Of a stretch of DNA of 64,000 nucleotides, positions 18,219 to 28,159 are shown piece after piece (positions within the stretch are counted from its first letter, which is position 1; every line of letters starts with the position of its first letter). A program made the translations under genes and the position numbers. The notes under the pieces were generated by a model. That model searched no databases, was not told the origin of the DNA, and saw only the letters and a list, made by a program, of their open reading frames with translations. This DNA comes from Winogradskyella haliclonae (GTDB lineage Bacteria > Bacteroidota > Bacteroidia > Flavobacteriales > Flavobacteriaceae), in the NCBI RefSeq assembly GCF_014635865.1, contig NZ_BMDQ01000004.1:62001-126000 (forward strand). Reading direction: 5' to 3'.

Positions 18219-19907
18219 ATGAAAAAACGGTTATTGTTTGTTTTTTTTATCGTATTTCTAACAAATACTAACCGCTCTATTGGACAAAGCATAAAACTTA
18301 TAGCTAGTGGCGAATCTAAAGCCGCTACAAAGGAAATAGATTCCGTTGGCTACATAAAGCGTTTCCCTAATTATATCTCTCTAGAAACTGAAGTTTATAC
18401 CTTAAAAGAAAAGCTAATTCGTCGTGGCTTTATAGACACAAAAATTAAAGACATTATTAAACAAAATGACTCTCTTTTTAATGCCACATTATATATAGGA
18501 CAAAAGATTAATACTATTAAAGTCTTTTTTAGTTCTGAATTTAATCCTGAATTACTCCAATTTTCCGAAGTTAAAATAGATTCTAATTATTTTGAAGTTG
18601 ATATTGAAAAACTTGAAACCACCTTAGACTTTCTCAATAAAAGAATAGCCGAACAAGGTGATCCGTTTTCAAGCTTAAAACTTAAAAACTTAAGAAAGGA
18701 AAATGAAGATTTAATTTCTGCAGATTTACATATTAAAACAAATCAAAAAAGACGCATTGATAAAATTGTCATTAAAGGTTATGAGAAATTTCCACAATCC
18801 TATGTAAAACGATTTCTAAAACTTAAAGCTAGTCAGTCTTTTAATCTTGAAGACATAAAAGCAAAAACCGAAAGGTTACAAGAGTTGCGTTTTGCAAAAG
18901 AGATTAAAGCGCCTGAAGTATTATTCACAAACGATTCTACCATACTTTACTTATATACCGAAAAAACAAAGAGTAATAATTTTGATGGCTATTTAGGATT
19001 TGGAACTAATGAGAATACTAATAAAATTGACTTTGATGGTTACGTAGATTTAAGACTCGTAAATAATTTAAACTTTGGAGAATCTTTGAGGCTCTTTTAT
19101 AAAAGTGATGAGATAGACCAGCAGACTTTTGATGTAAAAATAAATGCGCCTTATATATTTGGCTCTCCAATAGGACTAGATGTTGGATTAAATATCTTTA
19201 GAAAAGATTCTACATTTTCTACTACCACACAGCAAGCACGAATAAACTATCAGATAAATGCAAATCATAGAATCAGTGCTGGTATAAAGGGTTCTGTTTC
19301 TAGTGATTTACTTGACACTAATTCGACATTATTAGATGATTACACTTCTAACTATTATCAAATTGGTTATAATTATATCAAGTCACAATATTACGATCCT
19401 TTATTTCCTATTAATTTTTGGTTTAATATCAATTCTAATTTCGGAAATAGAACGCAAAACAATATTGAGCAACAACAGACTGCATTTACGCTAGAAACTT
19501 ACAAAATCTTTAACCTTAATAACAGAAATAGTGTTTTTTTAAGACTTACAGGTGCATCTTTAAGCTCGGACAATTATTTGGATAATGAACTGTATCGTTT
19601 TGGAGGCATAAACTCAATTAGAGGTTTTGAAGAGAATAGCCTGGTTGCCAATCTTTTTGGTGTTATAAATACTGAATATAGATACCGATTGAGTAACAGT
19701 ATCTATGTACACTCTGTAATTGATGCCGCATATTTTGAAAACGATATTACAAATACAAAAAACAAACTTTTTGGCTTCGGGTTTGGATTGGGCCTTTTAA
19801 CCAAAGCTGGGCTATTTAAGCTTAATTACTCTAGCGGTAAAACAGAAAATATTCCCTTTAGATTATCAGATTCTAAAATTCATGTGAGTTTAACTGCTAC
19901 ATTCTGA
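18219..19907 (+). CDS. BamA/TamA-type outer-membrane barrel protein
   Basis: This is an Omp85-superfamily protein, probably acting in outer-membrane protein assembly or secretion. The start at 18219 gives MKKRLLFVFFIVFLTNTNRS, a good signal peptide (cleavage after SIGQ); an upstream in-frame start at 18072 lies inside the divergent promoter region and is rejected. The 562 residues hold POTRA-like repeats (about 60-235, the clearest being IDKIVIKGYEKFPQSYVKRF) and a beta-barrel with the RGF motif in GGINSIRGFEEN. It ends in Phe (HVSLTATF), as barrel proteins do. It is shorter than true BamA and closer in size to TamA; the exact role is inferred. Confidence 0.8.
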   Translation: MKKRLLFVFFIVFLTNTNRSIGQSIKLIASGESKAATKEIDSVGYIKRFPNYISLETEVYTLKEKLIRRGFIDTKIKDIIKQNDSLFNATLYIGQKINTIKVFFSSEFNPELLQFSEVKIDSNYFEVDIEKLETTLDFLNKRIAEQGDPFSSLKLKNLRKENEDLISADLHIKTNQKRRIDKIVIKGYEKFPQSYVKRFLKLKASQSFNLEDIKAKTERLQELRFAKEIKAPEVLFTNDSTILYLYTEKTKSNNFDGYLGFGTNENTNKIDFDGYVDLRLVNNLNFGESLRLFYKSDEIDQQTFDVKINAPYIFGSPIGLDVGLNIFRKDSTFSTTTQQARINYQINANHRISAGIKGSVSSDLLDTNSTLLDDYTSNYYQIGYNYIKSQYYDPLFPINFWFNINSNFGNRTQNNIEQQQTAFTLETYKIFNLNNRNSVFLRLTGASLSSDNYLDNELYRFGGINSIRGFEENSLVANLFGVINTEYRYRLSNSIYVHSVIDAAYFENDITNTKNKLFGFGFGLGLLTKAGLFKLNYSSGKTENIPFRLSDSKIHVSLTATF

Positions 19908-19929
19908 CTTGGTTTAATACTTTTGCAAA

Positions 19930-20664
19930 ATGAAAAACGAAACAACAGTATTTGGATTACGGGCAATCATTGAGGCTGTAAATTCTGGTGAACAAATTGA
20001 TAAAATTTTTCTTCAGAAAGGAATGAGAGGCGAACTTTTTCAGGAACTTGAACAAGTTATACGACAAGCAAGAATTAATGTATCATATGTGCCAGTTGAA
20101 AAGTTGAATCGTTTATCTAAAGGCAATCATCAAGGTGCTGTTGCTCAAATATCACCAGTGGCTTTTCATAATATTGAAGATTTAGTCATCAATACTATTG
20201 AATCTGGAAAAACACCATTATTTCTTCTATTAGATCAATTGAGTGATGTTCGTAATTTTGGAGCTATAGTTCGTACCGCAGAATGCACAGGTGTCTCTGG
20301 AATAATTATTCAGAAAAAAGGTGGAGCTCCAATAAATGGCGACGCTATTAAAACCAGTGCTGGTGCTGTATTTAAAATTCCTATTTGTAAAGTAGACCAC
20401 ATTAAAGATGCTGTATTTTATATGCAAGCTTCTGGCATAAAAGTCATTGCTGCAACCGAAAAAGCTAAAAATTTTATTTATGATGTTTCCCTAAATGAAC
20501 CTTGCGCAATTATCATGGGTTCAGAAGGTCGTGGGATAAATCCTTCTGTTTTAAAAGCAGCTGATGAACAAGCTAAACTTCCAATCTTAGGAGAGATAGA
20601 ATCTCTTAATGTATCTGTAGCTTGTGGTGCTTTCTTATATGAAGTTGTTAGACAACGCCAGTAG
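19930..20664 (+). CDS. rlmB: 23S rRNA 2'-O-methyltransferase (SpoU/TrmH family), RlmB-like
   Basis: SpoU-family enzymes use S-adenosylmethionine to methylate ribose; RlmB modifies a guanosine in the 23S peptidyl-transferase loop. The 244-residue product has the substrate-binding N-domain (VFGLRAIIEAVNSGEQIDKI, NHQGAVAQ) and the knotted catalytic domain with motifs DQLSDVRNFGAIVRTAE, IIMGSEGRGI and LNVSVACGAFLYEVVRQR. All three SPOUT motifs are intact. A box TACTTTTG (19918-19925) lies four bases before the ATG. It converges with the rhomboid gene, leaving only five bases between stop codons. Confidence 0.9.
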   Translation: MKNETTVFGLRAIIEAVNSGEQIDKIFLQKGMRGELFQELEQVIRQARINVSYVPVEKLNRLSKGNHQGAVAQISPVAFHNIEDLVINTIESGKTPLFLLLDQLSDVRNFGAIVRTAECTGVSGIIIQKKGGAPINGDAIKTSAGAVFKIPICKVDHIKDAVFYMQASGIKVIAATEKAKNFIYDVSLNEPCAIIMGSEGRGINPSVLKAADEQAKLPILGEIESLNVSVACGAFLYEVVRQRQ

Positions 20665-20669
20665 ACTAA

Positions 20670-21395
20670 TCATTCTTCTTCACTCTTTTTAAAAGTATAT
20701 TTTATTTCAATTTCAGATTCAGGGATTTCATTATCGAGAATTTCAATAAAATTACCATCTTCATCAAAATGTTTCATAAATGGATCATCGGCTTCATTAT
20801 AAGTCTCAGTTTCCCAAATATATCTTTCAGGCTTAGCGATATGACTTCTAAACAATAGTGCAAAAACAAAACCTGTAATAAGACCTCCTAAATGGCCTTC
20901 CCATGACATGCCTTCTTTTATAGGAAACACATACCAAATCGCACTACCATATAAAAAAATAATAATTAACGACAATGCAATTAATCTATAGTGCTTTGCA
21001 AAAATACCCTTGAAGAAGATAAAGCTCACTAGCAGATAAATCACACCACTTGCACCTATATGATTACCAGACTTACCTATAAGCCAAGTCAGAAAGCCCG
21101 AAATTATAACACCATAAAACAATATACGCCATGCTATTTTATTGTAAAAGTAAAATAGCGCCATTGACAAGACTAAAAGCGGAATAGAATTATTATATAA
21201 ATGACTTAAGCTTGAGTGAAGAAATGGACTTGTAAATATTCCTAAAAGACCTTCAGGCTTATTAGGATATATACCAAAATGTCTTATACCAGAATCTATA
21301 CGAACTTGATACCAAAACACCAACCAAATAGAAAAAACTAATAGTAACGGGTAGACTATTACTGAGGTTGAATATTTAAATTGTTGCTGACTCAT
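20670..21395 (-). CDS. Rhomboid-family intramembrane serine protease
   Basis: Rhomboids cleave membrane proteins within the bilayer. The 241-residue product has about six hydrophobic segments and the catalytic signature: HLYNNSIPLL (the oxyanion-side His/Asn), GASGVIYLL with the nucleophilic Ser, and WEGHLGGLITG with the catalytic His. The tail after the last helix is acidic and cytosolic. The ATG at 21395 is chosen over a TTG two codons earlier. A TAAATTTG box ends three bases before that ATG, so the transcript may be nearly leaderless. Substrate is unknown. Confidence 0.88.
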   Translation of the reverse strand: MSQQQFKYSTSVIVYPLLLVFSIWLVFWYQVRIDSGIRHFGIYPNKPEGLLGIFTSPFLHSSLSHLYNNSIPLLVLSMALFYFYNKIAWRILFYGVIISGFLTWLIGKSGNHIGASGVIYLLVSFIFFKGIFAKHYRLIALSLIIIFLYGSAIWYVFPIKEGMSWEGHLGGLITGFVFALLFRSHIAKPERYIWETETYNEADDPFMKHFDEDGNFIEILDNEIPESEIEIKYTFKKSEEE

Positions 21396-21621
21396 ACACA
21401 AATTTAATAGTAGTTTGTCAAAATTCTAACCAAGTAATGTTTTAATGAAATATTGTCAGTCATAATTAACTCAATATAGTCTATTACCAAATCGAAAGAA
21501 TTATAATCAAAGTAATAATTAACAATTCATTAGTATAAAATTAAAAATGAATTAAGATTTTCTTTGCAAAAACAATAAAAAAATGTAAAATTTGATGAAT
21601 ATAACTAAATCAATCACTTAT

Positions 21622-24600
21622 ATGAAAACAAATTTTACGAGAATATTTATATTATTATTCTCATTGGTATTTCAATTTTCTAATGCTCAAGAGAAAGAAA
21701 TCTCAGGTACAGTTACTGATGTATCTGGCGTTCCTATACTTGGTGTTAATGTATTAATTAAAAATACCACCACTGGAACTCAAACAGATTTCGACGGTAA
21801 TTATACTATAAATGCCAAAACTGGAGACATTATTGTATTCAGTTATCTCGGAATGAAAACTCAGGAAATAACTGTTTCTGAATCTACTAGAATAGATGTC
21901 AAAATGGAAGAAGATAGTGAAGCACTTGAAGAAGTTGTTATCACTGCTGTTGGTATTAAACGTAAACCTGATGAGATTACTACTGCCTATGAGAATGTTA
22001 AAGCTAATGAGATTGTTGCAGCAAACAACCCTGACGCAGTACAAGCATTAGCCGGAAAAGTATCTGGTTTACAGATTAATACAACAAATACAGGAGTAAA
22101 CCCGAATACAGATATAATCTTAAGAGGAACCAGGTCTCTATCTGGATCTAATAGTGCTTTAGTAGTTATAGATAATGTGATATCAACTGCAAATACTTTA
22201 TCTGATTTAGACCCCGAAGTTATTGAATCCATAAACGTATTAAAAGGTCCTAATGGTGCCGCACTTTATGGATCTAGAGGTGGTAATGGAGTAATTGTTG
22301 TAACTACAAAAAAAGGAGAAAGAAATCAAGGAAAGCTTAATATCACATATACAGGAACTGTAACCTTTGAAGATATTGCATTCTTACCTAATCTACAAGA
22401 CCGGTATGGTAAAGGATATTGGGGTGAAATAGATGCATTTGACCAAGGATCTTGGGGTCCAGAATATGATGGCTCTTTACAACCTGTAGGACTTCCGTTT
22501 CCTACAGTTAACGATTTTAGAACTGGTACATATGAATTTATAGAAGATAATATGGATCGTTTTTTCCAAACAGGTCTAACAACTCAAAGCACTATAAGTT
22601 TATCTGGAGGTGATAGAGATGGATATTTTTCATTGACTGCTAATAGGCGTGACACCGAAGGAATCATAGAGAGAGATGATTTTACTAAGGATTTCTTTTC
22701 TCTTAGTGCAGGAAAGACTTTTGGCAAATTTAAAGTATCCGGTATCGCACGGTTTACCAATGAAAATCAATCAGTTGCTTCTTCAATTTTCGATGGCACA
22801 GGGACACAATCATTAAGCGGTGTATATTCAAATTTAGCTCAAATACCTAGTGATGTTGACCCAAGGGTATTCAGTTCAGGTGATAATGGCGATCACTGGA
22901 CAGCTTTTGGTAATAGCCCTTATTGGGTTAGAGATAATCAAAGAAGTAATTCTGATAGCAAACGTTCAGATTTAAGTGCTGAAATAAGCTATCAATTCAA
23001 TGATAACATCAGTACTGTATTAAGAAGCAATGTTGTAACCTTTAGAAACGATAGAGTTAGGTACAATAACGATTACATTGCCAATTACACAATTACTGGT
23101 GATGCACGAGATATACAGTCATCTCTTTCTGTGCTTAAATCAAATAGTACTCGTTTATATACTGATTTAATTACTAATTTTAATTATCAGCTTACTGATG
23201 ATATTGAGTTGAAATCTCTCATAGGATTCAACGCCACACAAAGGGAAAGTTCTTTTTTGCAAACCTATGGAGAGCAGTTAACTTTACCAGGATTATATAC
23301 TGTAGATAATATCTCTACAGGTACGGTTGTAACTGACGGTAATACAAAATACAGCCAACAAGCAGTATTTGCAAATATTGACCTTAGCTATAAAGACTTT
23401 TTATTTTTAAATCTAACTGGTCGTCAAGAATGGGACTCAAGACTACAGTCTCCTGGTAGAGACATAAATGGAATAGATTTCTTTTATTGGTCGGCGGGAG
23501 CTGCTTTTATTCCAACAAAAGCATTTCCAGAAATAAAATCTGATTTCTTGCATAAAGCAAAATTTTCTACCGGATATGTTAGAGTAGCAAATATTTCAGC
23601 TCTAGATGAACATGATTTATTTGACACAGGATTTAGACCTGCATCATTTCCTTTCCCTTCGGGCATAAACTCATTTATTATTCCTTCATCTACTTTCGAT
23701 GCTAATATTGAACCTGAGTTTATAAATACATTTGAAGCTAATCTAAACTTAGAGCTTTTAAAGCGCGGTGGAATCCCAAGAATTACTTTGGATGGTAGTT
23801 ATTCTTTTTACACTAATGATAACCAAATATTAAATGCATCAGTATCAAGTGCTACAAGTGTTTCCTCTGCTGGAGTTAATGTTGGACAGACAGAAACTAA
23901 TGCCTTCGAATTAGACTTAGGTTTAACACCAATAAAAACAGACGATTTAGAAGTAAATTTAAATTTTGGCTATGCGTCTCAACGAACTGTTGCTACAAAA
24001 ATTACTGAAGATTCTGATATCATTGGTTCAGGCTCTCCTGGAATATATGCAATAAGAGGTCAAGAATTTCCATTAATTAGAGGGTCAGCTTATGAACGAG
24101 ATGATCAAGGGCGAGTTTTATTAAACTCTGATGGCTCACCTCAAGTCGCAACTGATTTAAAAGTGCTTGGTAGAACTACCCCAGATTATATCTTGAATTT
24201 TGGAGGTCAGATAAAATATAAAGGATTTACTCTAAGTGCTACAGCAGACTACAGAACAGGACACGTATTCTATTCAGGCATTTATAATAATTTAACGGGG
24301 CAAGGGCGTAGTTTTATTACTGCCGAAAATGGACGTGGACATTTTATATTTCCAAACTCTTCAGTTGCTGGTTCTGGTGTAACCAATACTACTGTACTAA
24401 CAGGACCATCTTACGGAGGTCCTACTCCTTATGCGCAATACCAATCGTTTGTTCAGAGTGGTGATTTTACAGGAGTGGATGAGAATTTCGTATTAGACGC
24501 TACAGCATTTAAGTTGAGAGAAGTATCTTTGAGTTATGTTTTTCCATCGAAATGGTTAGAAAATACATTCATTAATGGACTTTCTATCGGTGTCAGTGGA

Positions 24601-24732
24601 AGAAATTTATTAGTAGTATTACCAAAAGAAAATAGAGGTTATAATGACCCAGAAATTGGTTCAGGTATTGGAGGTTATGCTCAAACGCCGCCGACAAAAT
24701 TTTATAACTTTAATGTAAAACTAAATTTCTAA
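21622..24732 (+). CDS. SusC/RagA-family TonB-dependent outer-membrane transporter
   Basis: SusC proteins form the barrel of nutrient-import complexes closed by a SusD lipoprotein lid and powered by TonB. From the ATG at 21622 (MKTNFTRIFILLFSLVFQFS) the product has a signal peptide, a carboxypeptidase-regulatory-like domain (GTVTDVSGVPILGVNVLIKN to about residue 90), a TonB-box-like LEEVVITAVG, a plug (LRGTRSLSGSNSALVVIDNV) and a large barrel ending in FNVKLNF; about 1036 residues. Upstream starts at 21592 (TTG) or 21595 (ATG) would lengthen the signal peptide by about ten residues. It leads a four-gene operon with susD six bases downstream. Substrate unknown. Confidence 0.92.
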   Translation: MKTNFTRIFILLFSLVFQFSNAQEKEISGTVTDVSGVPILGVNVLIKNTTTGTQTDFDGNYTINAKTGDIIVFSYLGMKTQEITVSESTRIDVKMEEDSEALEEVVITAVGIKRKPDEITTAYENVKANEIVAANNPDAVQALAGKVSGLQINTTNTGVNPNTDIILRGTRSLSGSNSALVVIDNVISTANTLSDLDPEVIESINVLKGPNGAALYGSRGGNGVIVVTTKKGERNQGKLNITYTGTVTFEDIAFLPNLQDRYGKGYWGEIDAFDQGSWGPEYDGSLQPVGLPFPTVNDFRTGTYEFIEDNMDRFFQTGLTTQSTISLSGGDRDGYFSLTANRRDTEGIIERDDFTKDFFSLSAGKTFGKFKVSGIARFTNENQSVASSIFDGTGTQSLSGVYSNLAQIPSDVDPRVFSSGDNGDHWTAFGNSPYWVRDNQRSNSDSKRSDLSAEISYQFNDNISTVLRSNVVTFRNDRVRYNNDYIANYTITGDARDIQSSLSVLKSNSTRLYTDLITNFNYQLTDDIELKSLIGFNATQRESSFLQTYGEQLTLPGLYTVDNISTGTVVTDGNTKYSQQAVFANIDLSYKDFLFLNLTGRQEWDSRLQSPGRDINGIDFFYWSAGAAFIPTKAFPEIKSDFLHKAKFSTGYVRVANISALDEHDLFDTGFRPASFPFPSGINSFIIPSSTFDANIEPEFINTFEANLNLELLKRGGIPRITLDGSYSFYTNDNQILNASVSSATSVSSAGVNVGQTETNAFELDLGLTPIKTDDLEVNLNFGYASQRTVATKITEDSDIIGSGSPGIYAIRGQEFPLIRGSAYERDDQGRVLLNSDGSPQVATDLKVLGRTTPDYILNFGGQIKYKGFTLSATADYRTGHVFYSGIYNNLTGQGRSFITAENGRGHFIFPNSSVAGSGVTNTTVLTGPSYGGPTPYAQYQSFVQSGDFTGVDENFVLDATAFKLREVSLSYVFPSKWLENTFINGLSIGVSGRNLLVVLPKENRGYNDPEIGSGIGGYAQTPPTKFYNFNVKLNF

Positions 24733-24738
24733 ATAGCT

Positions 24739-26256
24739 ATGAAAACTATAAAACATATATTATTGACCTTAGTAGTATCAGTCGTATTTATCAGCTGTGA
24801 AGATGTATTGGTAAATGAAGACCCTAATGGTGTTGTAATTGATGATTTAGCACCAGAAGTAATAATGCCAGGAGCGCAGACTGTAAACGCTGCGACATTT
24901 ATTTCAACAATGAATGGTTTAGGTAACTTAATGGTAGCAACCTGGTCTGGTAATGCACAACAGGTGCAAGCACCATATTTTACAGAATTTCAATACCAAT
25001 TTACCACAGATTTTTATTCCGCAATTTGGGACAACTTAATGACGCGTACTGGTAACTTTACCTTTATAATCAATAACCAAAATGAAGGTAATTATGATTA
25101 TTACAAAGGGGCTTCTAAAATCTCAAGAGCATTTTATTTTCAGTACTTAGTCGACTTATATGGTGACATTCCATTTTCAGAATTACATCAACGTGGTGGT
25201 AATTTATTTCCAGCTTATGATAATCAGGTAGATGTATACATTAGCTTGATAAATGACCTAAATGATGCTATTGACCAGATATCAAATACTGATGTCAATT
25301 CGGTAATAGATATGGGAACAAATGACGTTATGATGAATGGAGATATGGACAAATGGATAAGGTTTGCCAATACCATAAAGCTTAGATTAATTGTTAGAAT
25401 GTACGATTATGCTCAAAACAATGCAGATGTAAATACATTTCTTAACCAACAAATAGCTAGTCTTAATCAATCATCAGTTATGTTTTTAGGTGTAGGTGAT
25501 GATGTAACAATTAATCCAGGTTATGCAGATACCTCTGAACAAATGAGCCCTTTTCCAAACACTTATGGTTATGCTGCTGGACAATTTGGAAATGCGGGAA
25601 ATATAACTTTTGGAAATAGAGCTACTGGACCTACAACATTCTTAGTTGAATATCTAAATGGTACTAGTACTGGTGTTATGGATAACCGCTTAAGTAGACT
25701 ATATGCTCTAAGAGGTGCGCAAACATCCATTGAAGGTAATACACAAGGCGGAAGTGGGTTACCATCGAGTTTTGGACCTGGATTATTAAATTCCCCATCT
25801 CAAGATGGGTACATTATGACAGCTTCTGAATCCTTATTTTTACAATCTGAAGCCGTCTTTAAGGGAATTCTTTCTTCTGGAAATGCAAAAGCTTTATTTC
25901 AAGATGCTATTACATCATCTTTCGATAGGCTAGGTAGTAACATAGGAAGTTACTTAGTAGATTCAGATAATATAAGTGGAATAGGATGGGATGGTACAAC
26001 CAATAAAATTGAAGCCATAATTACCCAAAAATGGATTGATCTTGGAGGTACTAACGGAATAGAGACTTGGATAGAATTTTCAAGAACTGGATTCCCAAGC
26101 AATATGCCTTTACCAGATATAACTAATAGGCCTAATAGACCTGTAAGGTTATTATATCCAACATCTGAGTATGCCGGAAATACTGCTAATGTTACACCTT
26201 TTAATCAAAGTATTGATACTGCATTCAATACTCCTATATTTTGGGACATTAATTAA
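24739..26256 (+). CDS. SusD/RagB-family nutrient-binding lipoprotein (SusD_2 type)
   Basis: SusD-like proteins sit on the cell surface and cap the SusC barrel, binding the nutrient. The 505-residue product starts MKTIKHILLTLVVSVVFISC, a lipoprotein signal with the acylated Cys in FISC. The rest is helical, TPR-like, with RAFYFQYLVDLYGDIPFSEL, YDNQVDVYISLINDLNDAID, and a C-terminal KWIDLGGTNGIETWIEFSRT, which fits the SusD_2 branch often paired with SusC proteins of this type. It begins six bases after susC and ends eight before the next lipoprotein, so they are co-transcribed. Ligand cannot be predicted. Confidence 0.9.
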   Translation: MKTIKHILLTLVVSVVFISCEDVLVNEDPNGVVIDDLAPEVIMPGAQTVNAATFISTMNGLGNLMVATWSGNAQQVQAPYFTEFQYQFTTDFYSAIWDNLMTRTGNFTFIINNQNEGNYDYYKGASKISRAFYFQYLVDLYGDIPFSELHQRGGNLFPAYDNQVDVYISLINDLNDAIDQISNTDVNSVIDMGTNDVMMNGDMDKWIRFANTIKLRLIVRMYDYAQNNADVNTFLNQQIASLNQSSVMFLGVGDDVTINPGYADTSEQMSPFPNTYGYAAGQFGNAGNITFGNRATGPTTFLVEYLNGTSTGVMDNRLSRLYALRGAQTSIEGNTQGGSGLPSSFGPGLLNSPSQDGYIMTASESLFLQSEAVFKGILSSGNAKALFQDAITSSFDRLGSNIGSYLVDSDNISGIGWDGTTNKIEAIITQKWIDLGGTNGIETWIEFSRTGFPSNMPLPDITNRPNRPVRLLYPTSEYAGNTANVTPFNQSIDTAFNTPIFWDIN

Positions 26257-26264
26257 GAAAAACT

Positions 26265-27071
26265 ATGAAAAAAATAAAATCAATATCAATACTTATACTA
26301 TCTCTTATCTTAGCTTTATCATGCTCTGATGATGACCGTCAAGAGATTGAAAACGAATTTGCAAATCTTCCATTTGTGGTAGGATTTGACAGAACAAGTG
26401 ACAGCTATGTTTTTTTACCTGCTGACACTACCCCAATTAATGAAAGTGTTTTTGTTACTCTTTCGAGTGGCCCTAACGGTTTATATTCTGATGAAGATAT
26501 TACAGTGAGATACGAATTAGATGCTACAACAAATGCCATATTAGGAACAGAATTTCAAATAAATAATACATCAGATTCATTTACAATTCCTGCCGGTAGA
26601 GAGGTTGCTACTACTACTTTAGATTACACTATCTTCCCTGAAAATCTTCCTTTTGATGAACAGAAAAGTGTTATGATTAATCTTATATCTGAAGTCGAAG
26701 GTGTTTCTGCAGGTGAACAATTTGCAACTGTAGAAATTCTTTTTGAACGTTGTGCTCCTCCTTTGGTTGGCTCCTTCACAGCAGCTAACACAGTTAATGG
26801 TTCCTCAAATGGAGATGGTGAATCTGTAAACATTGTTGCATTAGAATGTGACACTTATCGAGCAGACAATTTACCAAATTTTAATGGAGTATTTTCATGG
26901 GATTTTGTATTAAATGCTGATGATACCATAACTATAATAGGAACACTTGGTGATTTTTCAAATGTAGTTTCTGGTTCAGGTGTATTATTACCAAATGGAA
27001 CTATACAAATTAATAACATGGACGTTGAAGCTGCGGCTTCAGGCATGAGTTTTGACTTAATTCCTAATTAA
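26265..27071 (+). CDS. Surface lipoprotein of the SusCD operon, first
   Basis: This 268-residue protein of unknown function begins MKKIKSISILILSLILALSC, a lipoprotein signal peptide with LSC as the lipobox. An immunoglobulin-like or Calx-beta-like domain appears to cover about residues 35-165 (VRYELDATTNAILGTEFQIN, FTIPAGREVATTTLDYTIFP), the same style of N-domain as in DUF1735 or DUF4843-type surface proteins. The C-terminal 100 residues are beta-rich and end in Asn. It is eight bases after susD, so it probably contributes to ligand capture at the cell surface as SusE/SusF-like proteins do; this is inferred from context. Confidence 0.75.
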   Translation: MKKIKSISILILSLILALSCSDDDRQEIENEFANLPFVVGFDRTSDSYVFLPADTTPINESVFVTLSSGPNGLYSDEDITVRYELDATTNAILGTEFQINNTSDSFTIPAGREVATTTLDYTIFPENLPFDEQKSVMINLISEVEGVSAGEQFATVEILFERCAPPLVGSFTAANTVNGSSNGDGESVNIVALECDTYRADNLPNFNGVFSWDFVLNADDTITIIGTLGDFSNVVSGSGVLLPNGTIQINNMDVEAAASGMSFDLIPN

Positions 27072-27082
27072 AAAAGATAACT

Positions 27083-28093
27083 ATGAATACTAAATTTTTA
27101 AAACTATTTACATTTTTTCTTTTAGCTAGCATTGTAGTTATGTCTTGCGATGATAAAGATAGTATTGAAAGAACTGGAAAACCTAGTTTAACAATAGATA
27201 ACTCAACAGTTACAGTTACTGAAGGAGAAACAGCTACATTTAATTTTACTGTAGAATATCCTGTCTCTACAAAAATTGATATCAGGATTGACGTTTTAGA
27301 TGAGAACGAAAATCCAATACCTACTGCTGTAGCTATTGGAGACCCTAATTCTGGCAATGGTTATAGCCCAATAGATCTTGATGATATATTTGTACCATAC
27401 CCAACATGGTTTGATTCTGGCTGGTTTAATTTTGGATACTTAGGCGGCTCAGGATATGTTGCCACATTTGACCCTTTCACCGAGAACTTTAGTATAGATA
27501 TAAATACTTTGGTTGAAGATATTGCGAATCCAACAAAGATTATAAAACTTAGGTTAAGCGCTACTTCTGAAATGGCCGCAAGTATTGATGAAATAATTAC
27601 TATCAATATAGAAAATTTAATTAGTGATAACCTAATTTCTAGATTTGAATGGGACGGATCTTATTCAGCAGATCCTTGTAGTGATATAGATTTTGATTTA
27701 GAGTTATACTACGAAGGCGCTTTTACTGATTTTAGTTATGGCAGTTGTCCTGAGGAAATAACAATTTCTGGTTCTGACCCAGATGGGACATATGTTTTAG
27801 ATGCTAGTCTTTGGGAAACTTTCATCCCTGAAGATTTAGATATTCCTGTTACACTTAGCTTTATAAAATCAGGGGTTTTTGTAGAATCGGTTGACCTTTC
27901 TTCTTTATTCCCATCAAACAATGGCGGATTAAATCAAGGCAATGGTAGTGCAATTACGTCATATACAATTGTTAAAAGCGGTAATAATTATACCATCACA
28001 GATTCTAGTAATAATATTGTTGCTCAAGGAAGATTTGCTAGCAATAAAATATCTTTAGATGAAAAACGTATTTTGAAGGCAAATATGGAATAA
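27083..28093 (+). CDS. Surface lipoprotein of the SusCD operon, second
   Basis: This 336-residue protein starts MNTKFLKLFTFFLLASIVVM followed by SCDDKD, a lipoprotein signal. A Calx-beta-like domain follows (SLTIDNSTVTVTEGETATFN at about 33-52), then a second beta-rich domain to the end. The pattern resembles its upstream neighbour but pairwise similarity is low by eye. It is the last gene of the operon, 11 bases after the first lipoprotein, and a terminator follows 22 bases after the stop. A substrate-binding role is inferred from position only. Confidence 0.72.
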   Translation: MNTKFLKLFTFFLLASIVVMSCDDKDSIERTGKPSLTIDNSTVTVTEGETATFNFTVEYPVSTKIDIRIDVLDENENPIPTAVAIGDPNSGNGYSPIDLDDIFVPYPTWFDSGWFNFGYLGGSGYVATFDPFTENFSIDINTLVEDIANPTKIIKLRLSATSEMAASIDEIITINIENLISDNLISRFEWDGSYSADPCSDIDFDLELYYEGAFTDFSYGSCPEEITISGSDPDGTYVLDASLWETFIPEDLDIPVTLSFIKSGVFVESVDLSSLFPSNNGGLNQGNGSAITSYTIVKSGNNYTITDSSNNIVAQGRFASNKISLDEKRILKANME

Positions 28094-28115
28094 TAAATTC
28101 AAAATTTACTATTTT

Positions 28116-28145
28116 AAAAGCCACTCAAATGAGTGGCTTTTTTTT
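28116..28145 (+). terminator. Rho-independent terminator of the SusCD operon
   Basis: The stem AAAAGCCACTC (28116-28126) and GAGTGGCTTTT (28131-28141) encloses the loop AAAT and is followed by more T residues to 28145. It lies just after the second lipoprotein gene and 14 bases before rarA. Confidence 0.92.
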
Positions 28146-28159
28146 AGATTATTTAACCT

